Assembly (NCBI GenBank): GCA_037013495.1
Contig: CM072809.1
Location: forward strand, 1,860,001-1,924,000
Length of the DNA stretch: 64,000 nucleotides
Direction of reading: 5' to 3'
Source of the DNA: Hippophae tibetana
Taxonomy: Eukaryota; Streptophyta; Magnoliopsida; Rosales; Elaeagnaceae
Shown: positions 26,508 to 39,872 of the stretch, piece by piece
Numbering within the stretch: position 1 is the stretch's first letter
How the letters are laid out: each line of letters starts with the position of its first letter
The notes under the pieces: generated by a model
The model's input: only the letters and a program-made list of their open reading frames with translations
Told to the model about the DNA's origin: nothing
The model's database searches: none
Made by a program: the position numbers and the translations under genes

Positions 26508-27674
26508 ATGATGCTTGGCGAACCTAGTCGCCTTAATCCTACGATAGCCGTTCCTCCTTGGCCATCCCTTGATGATTCGACAGTCGAATTTTATTCCCCT
26601 TACCCAATAAGCGGCGTTTCAGCAATCTCTGACGTCAATGCAAACGGAGGCGAATACTCTTACTGTTCCCAAGATGCGTTGACGGTCTTCCAACGCTTCC
26701 TTCCGTCTAATGAAAACGACTTCGACTCCGAATCAGACATGTTGGTTCGCGATTCCGACTCTCCAATTGATGCTTACTCTTGCGATCATTTCAGGATGTT
26801 CGAGTTCAAGGTGAGGAGGTGCGCACGTGGGCGTTCACATGACTGGACGGAGTGTCCTTACGCTCATCCTGGTGAGAAGGCTCGCCGTCGAGATCCAAGA
26901 AAGTATCACTATTCTGGAACGGCTTGCCCTGATTTCCGAAAAGGTCACTGTAAGAAAGATGACTCATGTGAGTTCGCTCATGGTGTTTTCGAGTGCTGGC
27001 TTCACCCGGCTCGTTACCGAACTCAGCCCTGTAAGGATGGTACGAGTTGTCGCCGCAGGGTATGCTTCTTTGCTCACACGCCTGAGCAGCTCAGGGTCTT
27101 GCCTCAGCAGAGTCCAAAAGGTAGTTCTATTTCTTGCGAATCGTCCTATGATGGATCACCTTTTAGGCAGGCTGTTGAGGCTTCTTGTGGGAAATCGTTG
27201 TTTTTGTCGTCTCCATCATCATCGATTTCTCCTCCGGCTACTCCGGTGGAGTCTCCACCACTGTCTCCGATGACCCAGTCGCTGAGTCGATCACTAGGTT
27301 CGAATTCTATTAACGAAACGGTGGCTTCGCTGAGGAATTTACAACTTGGTAAGGTTAATTCTTTTCCTTCTTCAAGGAATGCTCAAGTGGGTTCACCTGT
27401 GTTTAGGTCACCAAGAGGATCGCTGCTCCGACCAGGTTTCTGTAGCCTGCCTACTACCCCAACTTGCGCCCCGAGTCGTTCTGGAATGAGGTGTTTTGAT
27501 ATTTGGGAAATGGATTCTGAGGAGGAGCCTCAAATGGAGAGGGTTGAATCTGGTAAGGATTTGCGGGCAAAGATGTTTGAAAAGCTGAGTAAGGAGAACT
27601 CTTTGGATCTTATTGAACCTGCAAAGCCACCTGGTGGTCCGGATGTGGGTTGGGTATCCGATCTGCTGAAGTGA
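26508..27674 (+). CDS. TZF2/3: arginine-rich tandem CCCH zinc-finger protein (TZF2/TZF3, OZF type)
   Basis: Intronless 388-residue protein of the plant RR-TZF family, whose members bind RNA, shuttle between nucleus and cytoplasmic granules and affect ABA, jasmonate and oxidative-stress responses. An arginine-rich segment holds a CHCH pattern (Cys105, His111, Cys116, His120) followed by [11 protein letters not shown]. Finger 1 is C-X7-C-X5-C-X3-H (Cys140, 148, 154, His158); 16 residues separate it from finger 2, C-X5-C-X4-C-X3-H (Cys175, 181, 186, His190), exactly the family spacing. The N-terminal half has an acidic Ser/Asp stretch before [13 protein letters not shown]. The C-terminal half is Ser/Pro-rich, with conserved VASLRNLQL (272-280), [20 protein letters not shown] (345-364) and DVGWVSDLL near the end. 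The ATG follows a TATA box at suitable distance and matches family starts (MM.GE). It is closest in design to Arabidopsis TZF2 and TZF3; which of the two it corresponds to is not decided. Confidence 0.96.
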   Translation: MMLGEPSRLNPTIAVPPWPSLDDSTVEFYSPYPISGVSAISDVNANGGEYSYCSQDALTVFQRFLPSNENDFDSESDMLVRDSDSPIDAYSCDHFRMFEFKVRRCARGRSHDWTECPYAHPGEKARRRDPRKYHYSGTACPDFRKGHCKKDDSCEFAHGVFECWLHPARYRTQPCKDGTSCRRRVCFFAHTPEQLRVLPQQSPKGSSISCESSYDGSPFRQAVEASCGKSLFLSSPSSSISPPATPVESPPLSPMTQSLSRSLGSNSINETVASLRNLQLGKVNSFPSSRNAQVGSPVFRSPRGSLLRPGFCSLPTTPTCAPSRSGMRCFDIWEMDSEEEPQMERVESGKDLRAKMFEKLSKENSLDLIEPAKPPGGPDVGWVSDLLK

Positions 27675-29238
27675 AAGTAAGCCATATGACTGTTCTAATT
27701 GAAGTTTTTGAAATTGTCGATTCTGATTTTGTGATTCCTATTTTGGGTCTAATTCGGTGGGTTACTTCCTTTTTGATCCCTCTTAACATTGTGGATATTA
27801 TGTGGTAGCAAAAGGGATATATCTGGAATTTCAATTCAGAAGCAAATCAAGTCAAAGATTATATGTAAATATTATTTATCGTAGTGGACCATGGACATGG
27901 TTGAATAGTGGAATTTATATTTTGGGGTTTCATATAAGGGAAAAATTCTAAAGCTTTTGTGTAGTTTATGGCTTTATTCATACAAAGTTGATTACAATTC
28001 TCTTAACTTATTATCATCATCATCAGCATCGTCGTCCCCCCCACTTGTAAAATTTAATGGTGTGCGAACATGTTTTGATGAAATTATCAATATAGTGTCT
28101 AGCTTGTATTTTTCTTCTGATGTTTATTTTACCAGCTGCTGATAATGTTTTTTCTTTTGCCGAAATTTCGGATTTATTTATTCGATGGATGTTATGGCTT
28201 TCTTCATTTTGATAATTATTCCCTTCATATAAATATAATATGATTTTTAATAAATTAACGATGTTGAAATGTTTCTTGATCAATATTATTTAAATGTTAT
28301 TAGTTTATTGAAGTTTAACTGATTATTATTTTTAATTTCCCAAAGATTTTCCATTGTCTAGATAAGACCATCTCTATATATTCGCCAATGTTGTCTGTTT
28401 ATAGAAAGACAGGCAGAGAATTGGGTTCCAGATTGTGACTTGTTTCAGTAGAGAGGCTTTATTGTGGACGGATGAGATTCAATCGTCAGCCTGAATAATA
28501 TCTTGAAATTTGAGTAATGTGTTGATTTTTTCTTTCAAGGGTCAAAAAGACTGCAGTAAAGCAAAATCAATTTTCTTTTTATTTGAGAGACTATTCTGGT
28601 GGAATAATAGGTTTCATAAAAATGGGAAGAGGATGAAGTTCGCTTGAATTTATTTTATTTTATAAATTTTTCATTTTGATTTAAATGATGATTTATCTGA
28701 CGTCGTTATTTGTAAAAAGGATAATTATCCCCTTGTGATTTTTGTGAATATTAATGTTTTTCGATTTTATTTTTACTTATGTTTGGTATAATTGATTAGA
28801 AAAATACGATAAAATATATATGTATTATATATATAAAGTTTAAAATTAGTAGAATTAAATTTATTTTTAATGATTAAAAATTTATAGTTATAATATGGAG
28901 AGAAATTTAAAAAATCAATATAATAAATTTAATTTTTTTGATTTGGTTCAGATTAATTTTACATATTTAATTAATTTAATTTTTATTTTTAAAAAACAAT
29001 TATATTAAGTTAATTTGATTTTTAATTTAATATTCAATTAGTAATCCAACGCTAATTTGTAAGTGAGATTAAAATAATTGTTTGATAAATTAGCAACAGG
29101 GTTAATTATATCATAAATCTATATTATTTAAATCGTTAGTTGATGTATACATTGTGAAAAAAAAAAATCACTTACAAAAACTTCATTTAACCCTCTCAAC
29201 ACGCAATAGGGTATCATCATATGACCTTATAGCCCCCA

Positions 29239-29257
29239 TCTCTCTCTCTCTCTCTCT
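29239..29257. repeat. CT dinucleotide tract
   Basis: Uninterrupted (TC)n. Such pyrimidine patches are common near plant transcription starts; a tiny ORF begins 78 bases downstream. Confidence 0.85.
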
Positions 29258-29334
29258 TATATGGTCCCATTCCATTTCTTAATTTGCCTGAGTTCATCTT
29301 TATTAAGGTGTGATCTTGAAGTTTCTATTTGATT

Positions 29335-29400
29335 ATGGCGATATGGTTGGCTCCAGCACTTGGTTTTATCATTTGGATTGTTGATAATGGAGGTTTGTAG
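29335..29400 (+). CDS. possible 21-residue hydrophobic micro-ORF (speculative)
   Basis: ATG at 29335 opens a 21-codon frame beginning MAIWLAPALGFIIWIV and ending at TAG 29398-29400. The peptide is mostly hydrophobic and could span or lie in a membrane. It follows a CT tract typical of plant 5'UTRs. I do not recognise it. A frame this short arises easily by chance, so this is only a candidate. Confidence 0.15.
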   Translation: MAIWLAPALGFIIWIVDNGGL

Positions 29401-31809
29401 CATCCCAATAGAATTTGAGTCAAAAGTCAACTAATTTTATAATTGATATTAGCCCTAATTTAGATTTTGTGAATGTTTAATCGATCTGGACATTGAGAAT
29501 TACTGAAAATGATTTGGGTTTAAATATTTAATGTAGTGACCTTTTACTATTATTTTTTAAATCTTTTTTAATATGTGTTTTATTAAATTTTACTTTATTA
29601 TGTGATAGTGTTATATGTTTTAATGTTTTGTTTATGTTATAAATAAGTAGTAGTTTTGAAATTGTCAAAGCTGGTCGTAGACACATTGGCAAAATATACT
29701 GTCTCGTTGCTTAGAGTCGTTGTTTTTATGGTGTTAGTGGGATGTGAAGATAAGTTTAATTTTCCGAGTGATGTAATGGACAGACAAGCTTTTTCTAGCC
29801 TGCGTACACATCTTCATTTTAATTATGGTCAGTCACTCAGTTGTCGATATATGACAAAATAATTCTGATGATGTGCACTTGTAATTATTAAAGAGCGTTT
29901 TTTACATAACAATTGATATGTTTATATGTTGGATAGATAATTAATAATTGAAATAAAGTATTTAGGTTGCGTTATTTGCATAGTTTAATTTGATAGTTTG
30001 AAAGTAATTTTTTATGAGTTAAATATTATAACATTCATTTGTTTGTATTATTAAGTCATGTTAATATTTTATTTTTATAAAAAATAATAATAATTTTTTA
30101 TATATAAGATACTAATGTTGTTGGTTTTCTTTTCTAAAAAAGAAAAAAATTAATCATTTTTTAATAATAAAATATTATTTTATTAATAAAAAAAATATAA
30201 TAAAATAAATAAATTTAACATAAAATTATTATTATTTTAACAGTTTAAAACTAAATTTTAACACTATATTCACTTTTTTAGTAAATTATATATTTTATGG
30301 AATTTATTATTATAATATTTTCTTTAGTAATTGTGTTAGGATGGAAATAAGTTCGGCAAATTATAAGATCATTAACATTCTAATCACACGAAAAAGTTTA
30401 TTTTCGATCATCTATCTTTGAATACTATTACTATATGCTAAAAGGTGTAACTCCATTCATTAATTGTCACCTGGTCTTCTACAATTTAGACTAATTTATA
30501 TCACCAATATCATTGATATTATAATTTTATTACTCATATAATTTTTATTTTATATACATTAAAATTTATAATTTTAATATAAACAAAACATATAAAAAAC
30601 ATTATACAGTAAAGTGCCCATAAAAATATAGAATTCTTTTATAAAATATAAAATTTACAAAAACAAATCGATCAAATAAATAAAAATATATTATTTTGTT
30701 TAAATTTAATTTTAAAATATTAAAATAAAATAATAATTTTATTCTTTTTAAACTCATTTTATTATTATTTTAAATGTTTTATTAATAAAATAATATATGG
30801 GATTCAAAAAGAATAAATCTCTCATTTTCTTTTAAATTACATAAATGTCTCTTATAAAATAAATTAATTGAAATATTCACTCAATAAAAATAACTTCCAT
30901 AACAACTCACTAGATTTTAATCTTTTTGTTTTTCAAATAAAAAAAAAATCAATTCTCAAGTTAGTTTTAATTAAATTGATTATATGGTTTACAATATTTA
31001 ATTAATAGGTACTAAAATTATTATTTTAATAATTATTCCTACAATTCAAGAACTCTAATACTCTAGTATATCATTCTATATTTGTTTTATTAAATTTTTA
31101 GTTTTAATCACTATCTTACGTTCATTTAAATATTAATATTTAATCAAATATGTTAAATAACAATATTTTATTAAAATTAAATTTTTAACTTCTATAAACA
31201 CTTTTATAATAATAATAAAAAACTACTTAAACTTTAAAAAGGGTCGAAAAATATGGCTTTTATTGCACCCATTTTTCAATAAAAATCAACTCAAAGTTTT
31301 TTTTATTTCAGATTATAATCTTGCAATTTTGCCGAGTTTCGAGTCTTTATCATCATTTTTTACCTCTTATGTCACCCAATTGAAAGCAACTTTTTGCTAT
31401 TATTTTCCATATAGCATACTCATAAGAGTTTTGTTCACAAATCAAAACCAACTTCATTTATTACCCTTTTGAACATGTCAATACCTTATCTTTTGCATGC
31501 ATATTTACTAGCTTTCAGCTCTATTTTTTTGCCTTTTCCATAAAATCATGATTTTCAGATTCGATCTTTACCAATAGAATATGAAGACTCTTAATGAATT
31601 TACAGATAAGTCTTCAAGTTCTCAAGACCAACAGGGATTTGAAGTTTCACTCAAGAGTATAAGTAACGGATATAAGAGACATTGTTTCATTGTATTCTAT
31701 TATAAAAAAAACACTCGTACAAAACTCTTCAATTTTTTTATTCTCAAGCAAACTTTCTCTCTCTGGTGGCTTCTAAAGCCCAATTTATCTATGAGAAAGA
31801 GATTGAAAA

Positions 31810-33960
31810 CTTAGTATAAGAAATAAAACAACTCATTTGCACTTTGCTTGAAAAAAGAACTCGAAGATGACCTTGTTGAAGCTCTACTAATTTCTTCCAT
31901 CATACTAAATGGAAAAATTCCAATAAGTAAATTTTTTTAAAACATTAAGTAGTTATGGCTATCCACAAAGCTTGAGACATCCAAAGGGATTTATACGTGG
32001 TAACTAAAGATTATATAAGCAATTTTTCTCCTTCACCTTTTCATTTGTAGAAGACAGAGACTCAATTTGGAAAAAGTGTATCGAGCATGTAGGTTCACTT
32101 ATAGTGCTAAGAGAATAGGATCACAATTTAACAATACAAAAGCTTGAATTCAACTCTATCATTTACTAGGTTCAAGCCCACAGACTAAATTTCATTAGTG
32201 TGTGAGCTGCTAATGCTGAAAAATTTGCAAACATCATAGGTAATCTCATTCAAATAGAAAACAATGAATAAGAACAACTAGTTTACAATAACTATATGCA
32301 TTTTAGAGTGGATTTAAATGTACATTAACTACTTTTACCTAGGTGTAAAAGCCCACGTAGAATTTATGTGGGTAGAATTCAAATATGAAAGGTTGCTAGA
32401 ATTTTGTTTCAATTGTGGTATTCTTGATCACTTTACTAAGGATTGCAACCTTTACATAACAATACATCATCAAGTTAATGAATCAAACCTAATTCCTCTA
32501 TCTATAGAGAATAACTTCGTGCCAATTGAAGTTCAATATCTTATGTCTTTTTTTCTAGCATATGGATGGCTTGAAAAACAATTCTAGAGGGTCAATCAAA
32601 TGCACTTTCTTCCCTAATTCTAATCAAGCAGACCCTTCTTGAACAAGATCGATTATGGTGCTCTTAATAACATCTTTGATAAGAGAGATTGCTCATTCTC
32701 TAAGTCCATAAATATGAAGGAGAAATTTTCAGATAAAGCATATACAATCCATATTGAAGTCCAATAAATTAAACAAATGTTTTAAATATTGGATTTGATG
32801 AATTTTTTGTATTATTCCACAATTCGTACTTTAAAGGTAGTGATACTACAATGGGTATGAACATGAAGTTTAAAATGCTATTGCACGTTATTGGAATTGA
32901 AATACAATTTGATACGAAAAAATATAACTTTCTTTTCAAGATTATAGTCAGAATTTTAGTCAAAAAATTAAGTAATTATCTAAAAGATCATATCTCTTTC
33001 TTATTAATCAGATTTTATACTTATAACATGAATTGTATAGAATACTTTAATAGCTCAAGAAATAGCTTTGACTATATCAAATAAAATAAGAGAAAAAGGT
33101 GAAATAATGGTGATTAAATGGGATATGAAAAAAGCTTATCTTATGATTGAATAGAATTTTTTAATGAAGATATTAAACTGTACAGGGTTTTCAAAGAAGG
33201 TATATAATCTTATCTACAACATGGATTAAGTTAAGGTGCTCCTTTATCTCTTTATCTCTTCTTAATATTTTCAGAAAGTCTTTCAAGACTTATTTTCAAA
33301 ATAGAAAATCCAAATCAGATACATGGAATCAAAGTGGCTAGAAGAGTCCCTTCTATCTGTCATCTTCTATATGCAGATGACATTATTTTTTTCCTCATAA
33401 CCAACCTTATGGAATTAGTGACTATCAAAGGTATATTTGATAAGTATTGTGCTTGGTATGGTAAGTGTATAAATCTGTAGAAAATTGCAACATTCTTCTC
33501 CAAAAACACTCATTTAATTTACTAAGATCAAAATTGTAACATTTTTATCCAAAGTTGCTTGAAAGTAGGTAATTCAATGCAATAAACTTTTCGTTAAATA
33601 TTTTAGCCAAAAATATGGAAACCCTAATTTCTTCCTTGATGTTATCAAGAATTCAAATGATTTAAGCATATAGAGAAGTTTGATATGGACACAAGAACCG
33701 ATTCCTAAAGGTAGTTATTGGAAGATAGGTACAAAAAATATTAACATCTCGTATGATTCTTAGGTACCTAATTTCGAATAATAGCAATTTACTCAAAGTT
33801 TGATTGAAAGAAGAATTTCAAACATTACCTTACACCAAGCACATTCTATGTTTGGCCTTTGCTTTTGAAATAATCATTGGTTTTTGGATATTTAAAAAAT
33901 GGTTTCACCTTTTGTGGAATATATTACATCTTATATTATGAAATTCCAACTACTTAATCT
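31810..33960 (+). mobile_element. degenerate L1-type LINE retrotransposon
   Basis: Remnants of both LINE proteins lie in order on the plus strand. A DUF4283-like segment (about 31.87-32.34 kb, broken by stops and frameshifts) leads into a WVEFKYERLLEFCFNCG zinc knuckle with C-X2-C-X4-H-X4-C at 32405-32446. A reverse transcriptase follows from about 33.1 kb: the KWDMKKAY motif, GLS-stop-GAPLSLYLFL (ancestral QGDPLSPYLF), and LLYADDIIFF with the catalytic YADD at 33370-33381. After that come FFSKN and, near 33.68 kb, RSLIW and GSYWKIG. The endonuclease domain expected between knuckle and RT is missing. Several in-frame stops show it is dead. Exact ends and target duplication are not visible. 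Confidence 0.88.
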
Positions 33961-34130
33961 CATTATTGTTAGGCCAAATTCATTGGTAGGGTAAAGGAAA
34001 GCAAAAATGTTATGTCAATAATCTTATTATTATGAAATGAAGTAGTTCATAATAATAATATTATTGATCACCAAAATCAAGTTGATAAATTTTTTGAGAG
34101 ACTCGAAGAATTTTTACAACTTACTCACGG

Positions 34131-34436
34131 TAGGGGTGTTCATAAACCGGATCGGATCGAACTAAATCAAATAGTTTTACTAATCAAACGGTTCAATTCG
34201 ATTTGTACTAATTTTACACCGTTCGAACCAGGTCAGACCGGTTTAATAATATATTAAAATTTTCATATTATTATTCATTAAATTATAAAAAAATCGGACC
34301 AAATCAGACCTAACTATTTTATAAATCAAACGATATGATCCAGTCTGGTCCAGTCTGATCCGAGTAATATGAACGGTCTTATTTGATTAAATTTTTTTTA
34401 GGTAAAACCGGACCGGACCGGACCATGACACCCCTA
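34131..34436. mobile_element. MITE-like element with TAGGGGTGT ends and 8-bp target duplication
   Basis: TAGGGGTGTTCAT begins at 34131 and the right end, read in reverse, begins TAGGGGTGTCAT (ending 34436). Flanks ACTCACGG (34123-34130) and ACTCATAG (34437-34444) match at 6 of 8 bases, consistent with an aged 8-bp duplication as made by hAT-type transposases. The 306-bp interior is rich in GGACCGG/CCGGTTT words and has no coding capacity. It sits just downstream of the LINE remnant. Confidence 0.72.
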
Positions 34437-34444
34437 ACTCATAG

Positions 34445-35046
34445 TAAATAAAAATGGAAGAAAACTATTTTGACTAAAGACTCCTTTATCATTCCAAAGT
34501 CCTCAAAACTTCACCTAAAATGTTATTAAAATAAATTTTGATGTTTTATGTGCAGGTTTGTGATTAGTAGTCACAGATCATTACGAAAGAGTTTTATACT
34601 TCTGGATTGAATTTATTACTACTCTATTTAGTAAAAAAACAGAAGTTTTTGTTTTATACAAATCACTTTAGCATGTTTTAAATCAAAAAAATCATAATAA
34701 TTTATATTTAGTGATTTAGAGATGTAAAGACAATCATTAATACTATACATAAAATTAATTTTTAATTGATTCGAACTCTCACACTATCTTCTATTATACA
34801 CTTAAGTTACTTAGTGAGCTTATATAAGATGAATCTTTGGAGAATTCTACATAGAGACTTATAATTTGATTTCGTAAATTAGACATTTGATGAAAAATAT
34901 TTTTATTCATTATTTATCAACCTTCGTATATGAGCTTCAGGAGAGAGAAATTAAAAAAAAATCTATTCTTTATTGTAGTAATAAGAAAAACAAAAAAAAA
35001 CATTTAAAATCCTTTGATGTGGATTGTATCACCCTTTTGATTTCAT

Positions 35047-35094
<48 letters not shown>

Positions 35095-36650
35095 TAAATT
35101 TATTAATATTTAATTAAAAAAAATTAAATGTTATTGTAACGATGAGATTATTTATTAATATGAATTATTTATATTTTTATGTGAATTATAAAGTTACATT
35201 TTTATTTTATTTTATAAATGGAAAAAAAGAAGGATCGGTCTCAAGACAAAATTGGCGATGACTCCTCTTTGCTTCATCATTTATGGAGATAAAAATGTTG
35301 CTTAAAATGCAAAAAACATGTTTGAGATTTTTTAGACCGAATAAAACTCTTAACATAAAAGGAAAAGTTACTTGTCGACAACAAACTAAAAAAATTAATC
35401 CCCGAGTATGAGCCTACAAAAATAAGATATTATTAATTGTTATTAGATTAAATTATAATTTAAAAATTTAATTAATAAAAGATAAGATATAATGTAATTT
35501 TTTTTTTTAAAATATAAATATTTAATATTTAATAATAAATAAATAATATGATTATTGACAGTATATTTAAAAAGTAAAAATATCAAGCAAAGTCCAAAGT
35601 GCCCACATTAGTCATTACTTCTTTTCTATTGCATGCCCACCACGTGTTTGTGGACTACAACATACCCTATTCAGGACCCAGGTCATGTACCTTCTCTTTT
35701 AAAATGTAGACTTTGCCTAATTTGACACCATCCATGGATTTATATAACTATTAATATATTATATTCATCGAATAATTAATGAATTGATATTTTCTTATTC
35801 CCGGTGTTAGATCTCTTACAATATTTGTATTGCGACCACATGAAAAAATAGTCAAATATCTTTAAGCTCCTCTAACTTGCAGGGCTTAGTTTTTGTTAAG
35901 CCAAACAAGTCTTATTCTAAATTTTGTATCGAGTAATTGCTAATTACTTTTTAACTTTTGTTTTTATATAACAAGTGGCTACACTTCGGTCTCAATCTTC
36001 AAGAATATCAACAGTCTATGTCGGTCTGTTTTTTGACTATTTGCTACAGTGATATATATAGAAAACTCAGTAATCTTTCCTTGATCTATATTTTTCTAAA
36101 TAGTGTTTGATAATATAGTTGATTTACATTGTTAACTTCAATCAACTTAAAAAATTTCTTCTACTTATCCTTAGTTAATTATTAATCGTCAAAAGAAGAA
36201 ACTTTTTTTTTTTTTTTGTGGGTCAAAAACTTGACAAGGGAAATGGCCGGACCCATTTCGCTAATGACAAGAAAGAGTAATCATAATTTTATCCCCCACA
36301 TATATATCATAATTATTTACAAATATTTTTTTTATAAAATAAAATTATATAAATTCAATTATATTTATTAATAATATTATATTATTTATAATTTATCACA
36401 GATTTTTAATTTTCTTAATATTAGCGAGGAATATGGGTGACATTAATATGTAACGTGCTTCCCAACAATTTGTGATTACCGTCAAACAAAGTAATTAAGG
36501 GTGTACTTGTTTATGTTTTTTAGGCACGATAAAAGTGATTTTGATAATAAAAATTGTTTTTGGATTAAATAGAATTGTTTTTTATCAAAAGTGCTCTGAA
36601 GAGTAAAAATAAATAAAAAAAAACACTTTTTGGGTTCTTAAAAGAATCAC

Positions 36651-36684
<34 letters not shown>

Positions 36685-39600
36685 TGCGCTTTTTGAAATC
36701 ATTTCTATTTAAAATCGCTTATAACATAATGATTAAAAAAAATTGTATTGGGTGCTATAAATCACTGTCAGTGAACCAGTTTCGAAAGCCAATAGTTTGA
36801 ACGTACATAATACTGATGATATAAAATGTGTTTATATTTATATGATTTAGATTTGATTGATAGAGACTATTAGGTATAGAAGTGCATTAGTTTTAATTCC
36901 TATTAAAGTGGCGGTCAATTTATTACTTTATTTTCCCCAAAAATATCTATTACTTCACTTTTTTTCTTATTTATTTTATATCAATTAAACAATTTAATTA
37001 TGTTTAAATTAAATTTAAACTCAATAAATAATAAAAAAAATTCATCTAAGACCCTATTCGAATTCATAACCCCAATTGAATCACTCAAATAGCATGATTT
37101 AACCTAGTGTTAATTTCGTTTATATTACTCGGATTAGACCGTATCGAACCGATTGAAACGATTTTAATTAATACAAACTGGTTTGATTTATAAAACGTTT
37201 CGTTTCGATTTAATTTCTGGTTTGTTCGATTTTTTGACACATTTAATAAAAAATAATGTTAAATTTTTTAATATATTATTAAACCAGTCTGATCTGCTTC
37301 GATTGGTCTAAAATTAATACAAATCAAAATATACCGTTTGATTTGTAAAACCGTTTGGTCCGATTCAATTCGGTTTTGTTTTACGGTTTAGTCCATTCCA
37401 ATCCGGTCTGGTTTATGAACACCTCTAATTTAATCGATCATGATTTTAAAATTAATATAAACTAATATATTATTAATAAAAAATAAAATACCAAAAAAAC
37501 ATTAAAAATATAATATTTATAATGTTAATTAAAATTTATAATAACAAAATAATAATAATACTTATTATGTTAAATTTATATCCTTTGGAAGTGTATTTGT
37601 TTTTAATTTTTATTAATTAGATCCATTTAATATTGAGTTTCGATCATTTAAATCTTGTCGGTTGTTATTGGAATATTATTTTTTGTTTAAAGTTTTAAGG
37701 ATGTTATATGAATTAATTTCTTGAAAACATAAGGAATTAAATTGAAAATAACTTAAAAATTTAGGGTAGAATTTAGATTAATGTTGAAAAAATATTACAT
37801 TAGATAATTTCTTTCAAAATATACTTTTATTTTTACCCCATCATTACTTCTAAAAAAATATTTTATTTTTATACATGCCTTAATTAAAAGTAGAAAAGTT
37901 CTTGGAACTCTAATAACTCTAACCATATATATGACCATCGGAGCACTAAAATCACGTTATGCCTTAAAAAAAAGTTTCGGATCGTGAATCCTACTGTTGA
38001 ACATATGTTTAAATTAGTCGTTTTTAAATATGTATTCAGTTTTAAATTTAAATTAACTAGGACTAAAAATGAAGTAATCAACAAGAATGGTTAAAAACGA
38101 AGGAAATTATGTATCGGCCCAGATTCGATTCCGGAGAATTCAATTCGGATCCGATTTAACTTCTGAATCACATAAGGCATGTGGAATCATTAAACTTTAT
38201 TAATACCTCATCACCATCTGATCTTAATCACTTGGCATTTCAATTACTTCAGTATATGCTACTTTTGCTAATTTGGAAAACAATACTACTTATAATGAGG
38301 ATGAGGTTCTTAATCACTTAGCATTTGATTCTTGCAATGATGTATTTCTACATGTCAAGTAGGGAGTCGTTATTTCTAGAGCAGAAAAGACTAATATTAT
38401 AGTAATTTTATCTAACAAATTAATGCCTTGGTGTTTATAAAAATAGAAATATTACTACTGTGACATTAGTATAAATTACTCTAAAAATAAGAGGATCCTT
38501 AGGTTATTGTGCAGCTAGCTAATATAGTCAGCTGGCTCAAAGTTGTAGATAGAATGGAGGTGTTCACAATTCAGTTATTGATCATAGAAGTTTTGGCATC
38601 CGCAATTGCTCTTTCAGTACCTCTCACCAATGCTCACATATCTGCTTCAGCCCCTGCAAATTGATGGTTAGTCTCTAATCTCTACCTCTTTTCTATCTTT
38701 TCTAAGTCTGAAAAAGACTTGGAAAACACAAATAACATATTTACTTTACATTTTATTAGTATTCATGATTATTTTAGCTAAGATGATACATTTTCTTATT
38801 CATGGCCAGATTGCATGACGCAAACACAACATAAACATGACATATTGACTAACACAAACCGTCATCTATAGGCTAGTTGCTAATTGGAAGAATATATTTC
38901 GATCCTAAAATCAACTCAAATGTATGTGCATGTATAATTTGGTTTCGATGTTATATTGAAGCAGGAGTAGCACTAGGTTGAACATACAGCATTCATTGAT
39001 TACGCTTTAGAAGGTAAAGTCCTTATAAAAGACCTGGCGAATTGTTGTTAAGAAGCCAGCACCCAAATGATAACATTGTTTTATTATGTTCGAATGATAT
39101 TGCAGGTCATCAAAAGATACAATTCTACTAGTGTCCAATTAGAATGACAAACCAGAATTTGTCTTAAAAACACTCCAATATGCAGAGTTCAATTTGAAGT
39201 TCAATGTCAATATTATCCAATTTGGCGTTCAACGTGCACGGTGCATTATCAATATTTATTCCCGAGCAAGAAAAGGAGCAAAATGATGATGTGATAAATC
39301 ATATAAATAGTTTTAAAGATCAAACGGTGAAATATAATTTTATATTAAAAATATGAAAATTTTTGGCAGCTAAACAAATAGTAGAAGCGAGAACGTAGCA
39401 GCAGAAATTATGGGAATAACTCGGAGAACACCAAGAAAATGTTGTGAAAGAGTCGATGAAGCAATAAAACTAGAAGTCGTTTTAAATCTCCAGAACGCAG
39501 AACAGTTTCAAAGGGGACAATGATTTATGCCCACCTTTATATACATACAAGGCTGTTTACAATAAATCACAAAAATCTGCATGCGTGAAATTAAAGGTAA
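34445..39600. other. AT-rich intergenic region between the LINE/MITE and SNF7
   Basis: No gene is recognised. It holds TA microsatellites (35054-35091 and 36652-36681), a second MITE-like copy (37100-37429), and less AT-rich sequence at 38.1-39.6 kb with only short open frames (for example 38554-38664). Part of the right edge may be the SNF7 3'UTR. Confidence 0.55.
37100..37429. mobile_element. second, inverted MITE-like copy (TAGAGGTGTTCATAAACC end)
   Basis: Read on the minus strand from 37429 it begins TTAGAGGTGTTCATAAACC, matching the left end of the copy at 34131. The interior has the same GGTTTAATAATATATTAA core and CCGGTCTGG-type words. The other end (around 37100-37140) is decayed. 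Confidence 0.65.
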
Positions 39601-39872
39601 AAATTGCAATTTTTACAATCAAACCAATTCTTTACATGGCCTCTTTTGATTCTCCACGACAATGCCTGCAACATCATTACCAACAAAAAACCAATTATTC
39701 ATGCCAATTACAAAAGAGCCAAAAAAAAAAAATAGTATGTAGAGAGTCCACGCAGTGAACACATGCTTATATACTGAGAACTTGACATTAAACGGTAAAA
39801 AATCTTCATTCAATATTACAATCTAGTGATCTAAAATATTAAGTTGCCAGATACATGCAACCAACTACCTGC

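Larger units (their letters stand above)
27675..31800. other. 3' flank of the zinc-finger gene and AT-rich intergenic DNA
   Basis: The first several hundred bases are less AT-rich and probably include the 3'UTR of the zinc-finger gene. Beyond about 28.7 kb the sequence is AT-rich with no recognisable gene apart from a possible micro-ORF (29335-29400) after a CT tract. Confidence 0.5.

Noticed and set aside
26827..27273. 148-codon open frame overlapping the zinc-finger CDS
   Set aside because: It is the shifted-frame shadow of the real 388-residue CCCH protein; no domain is recognisable.
38554..38664. 36-residue frame with a signal-peptide-like start (MEVFTIQLLIIEVLASAIAL)
   Set aside because: Too short, with no conserved mature part; may be chance or a relic, so not annotated as a gene.
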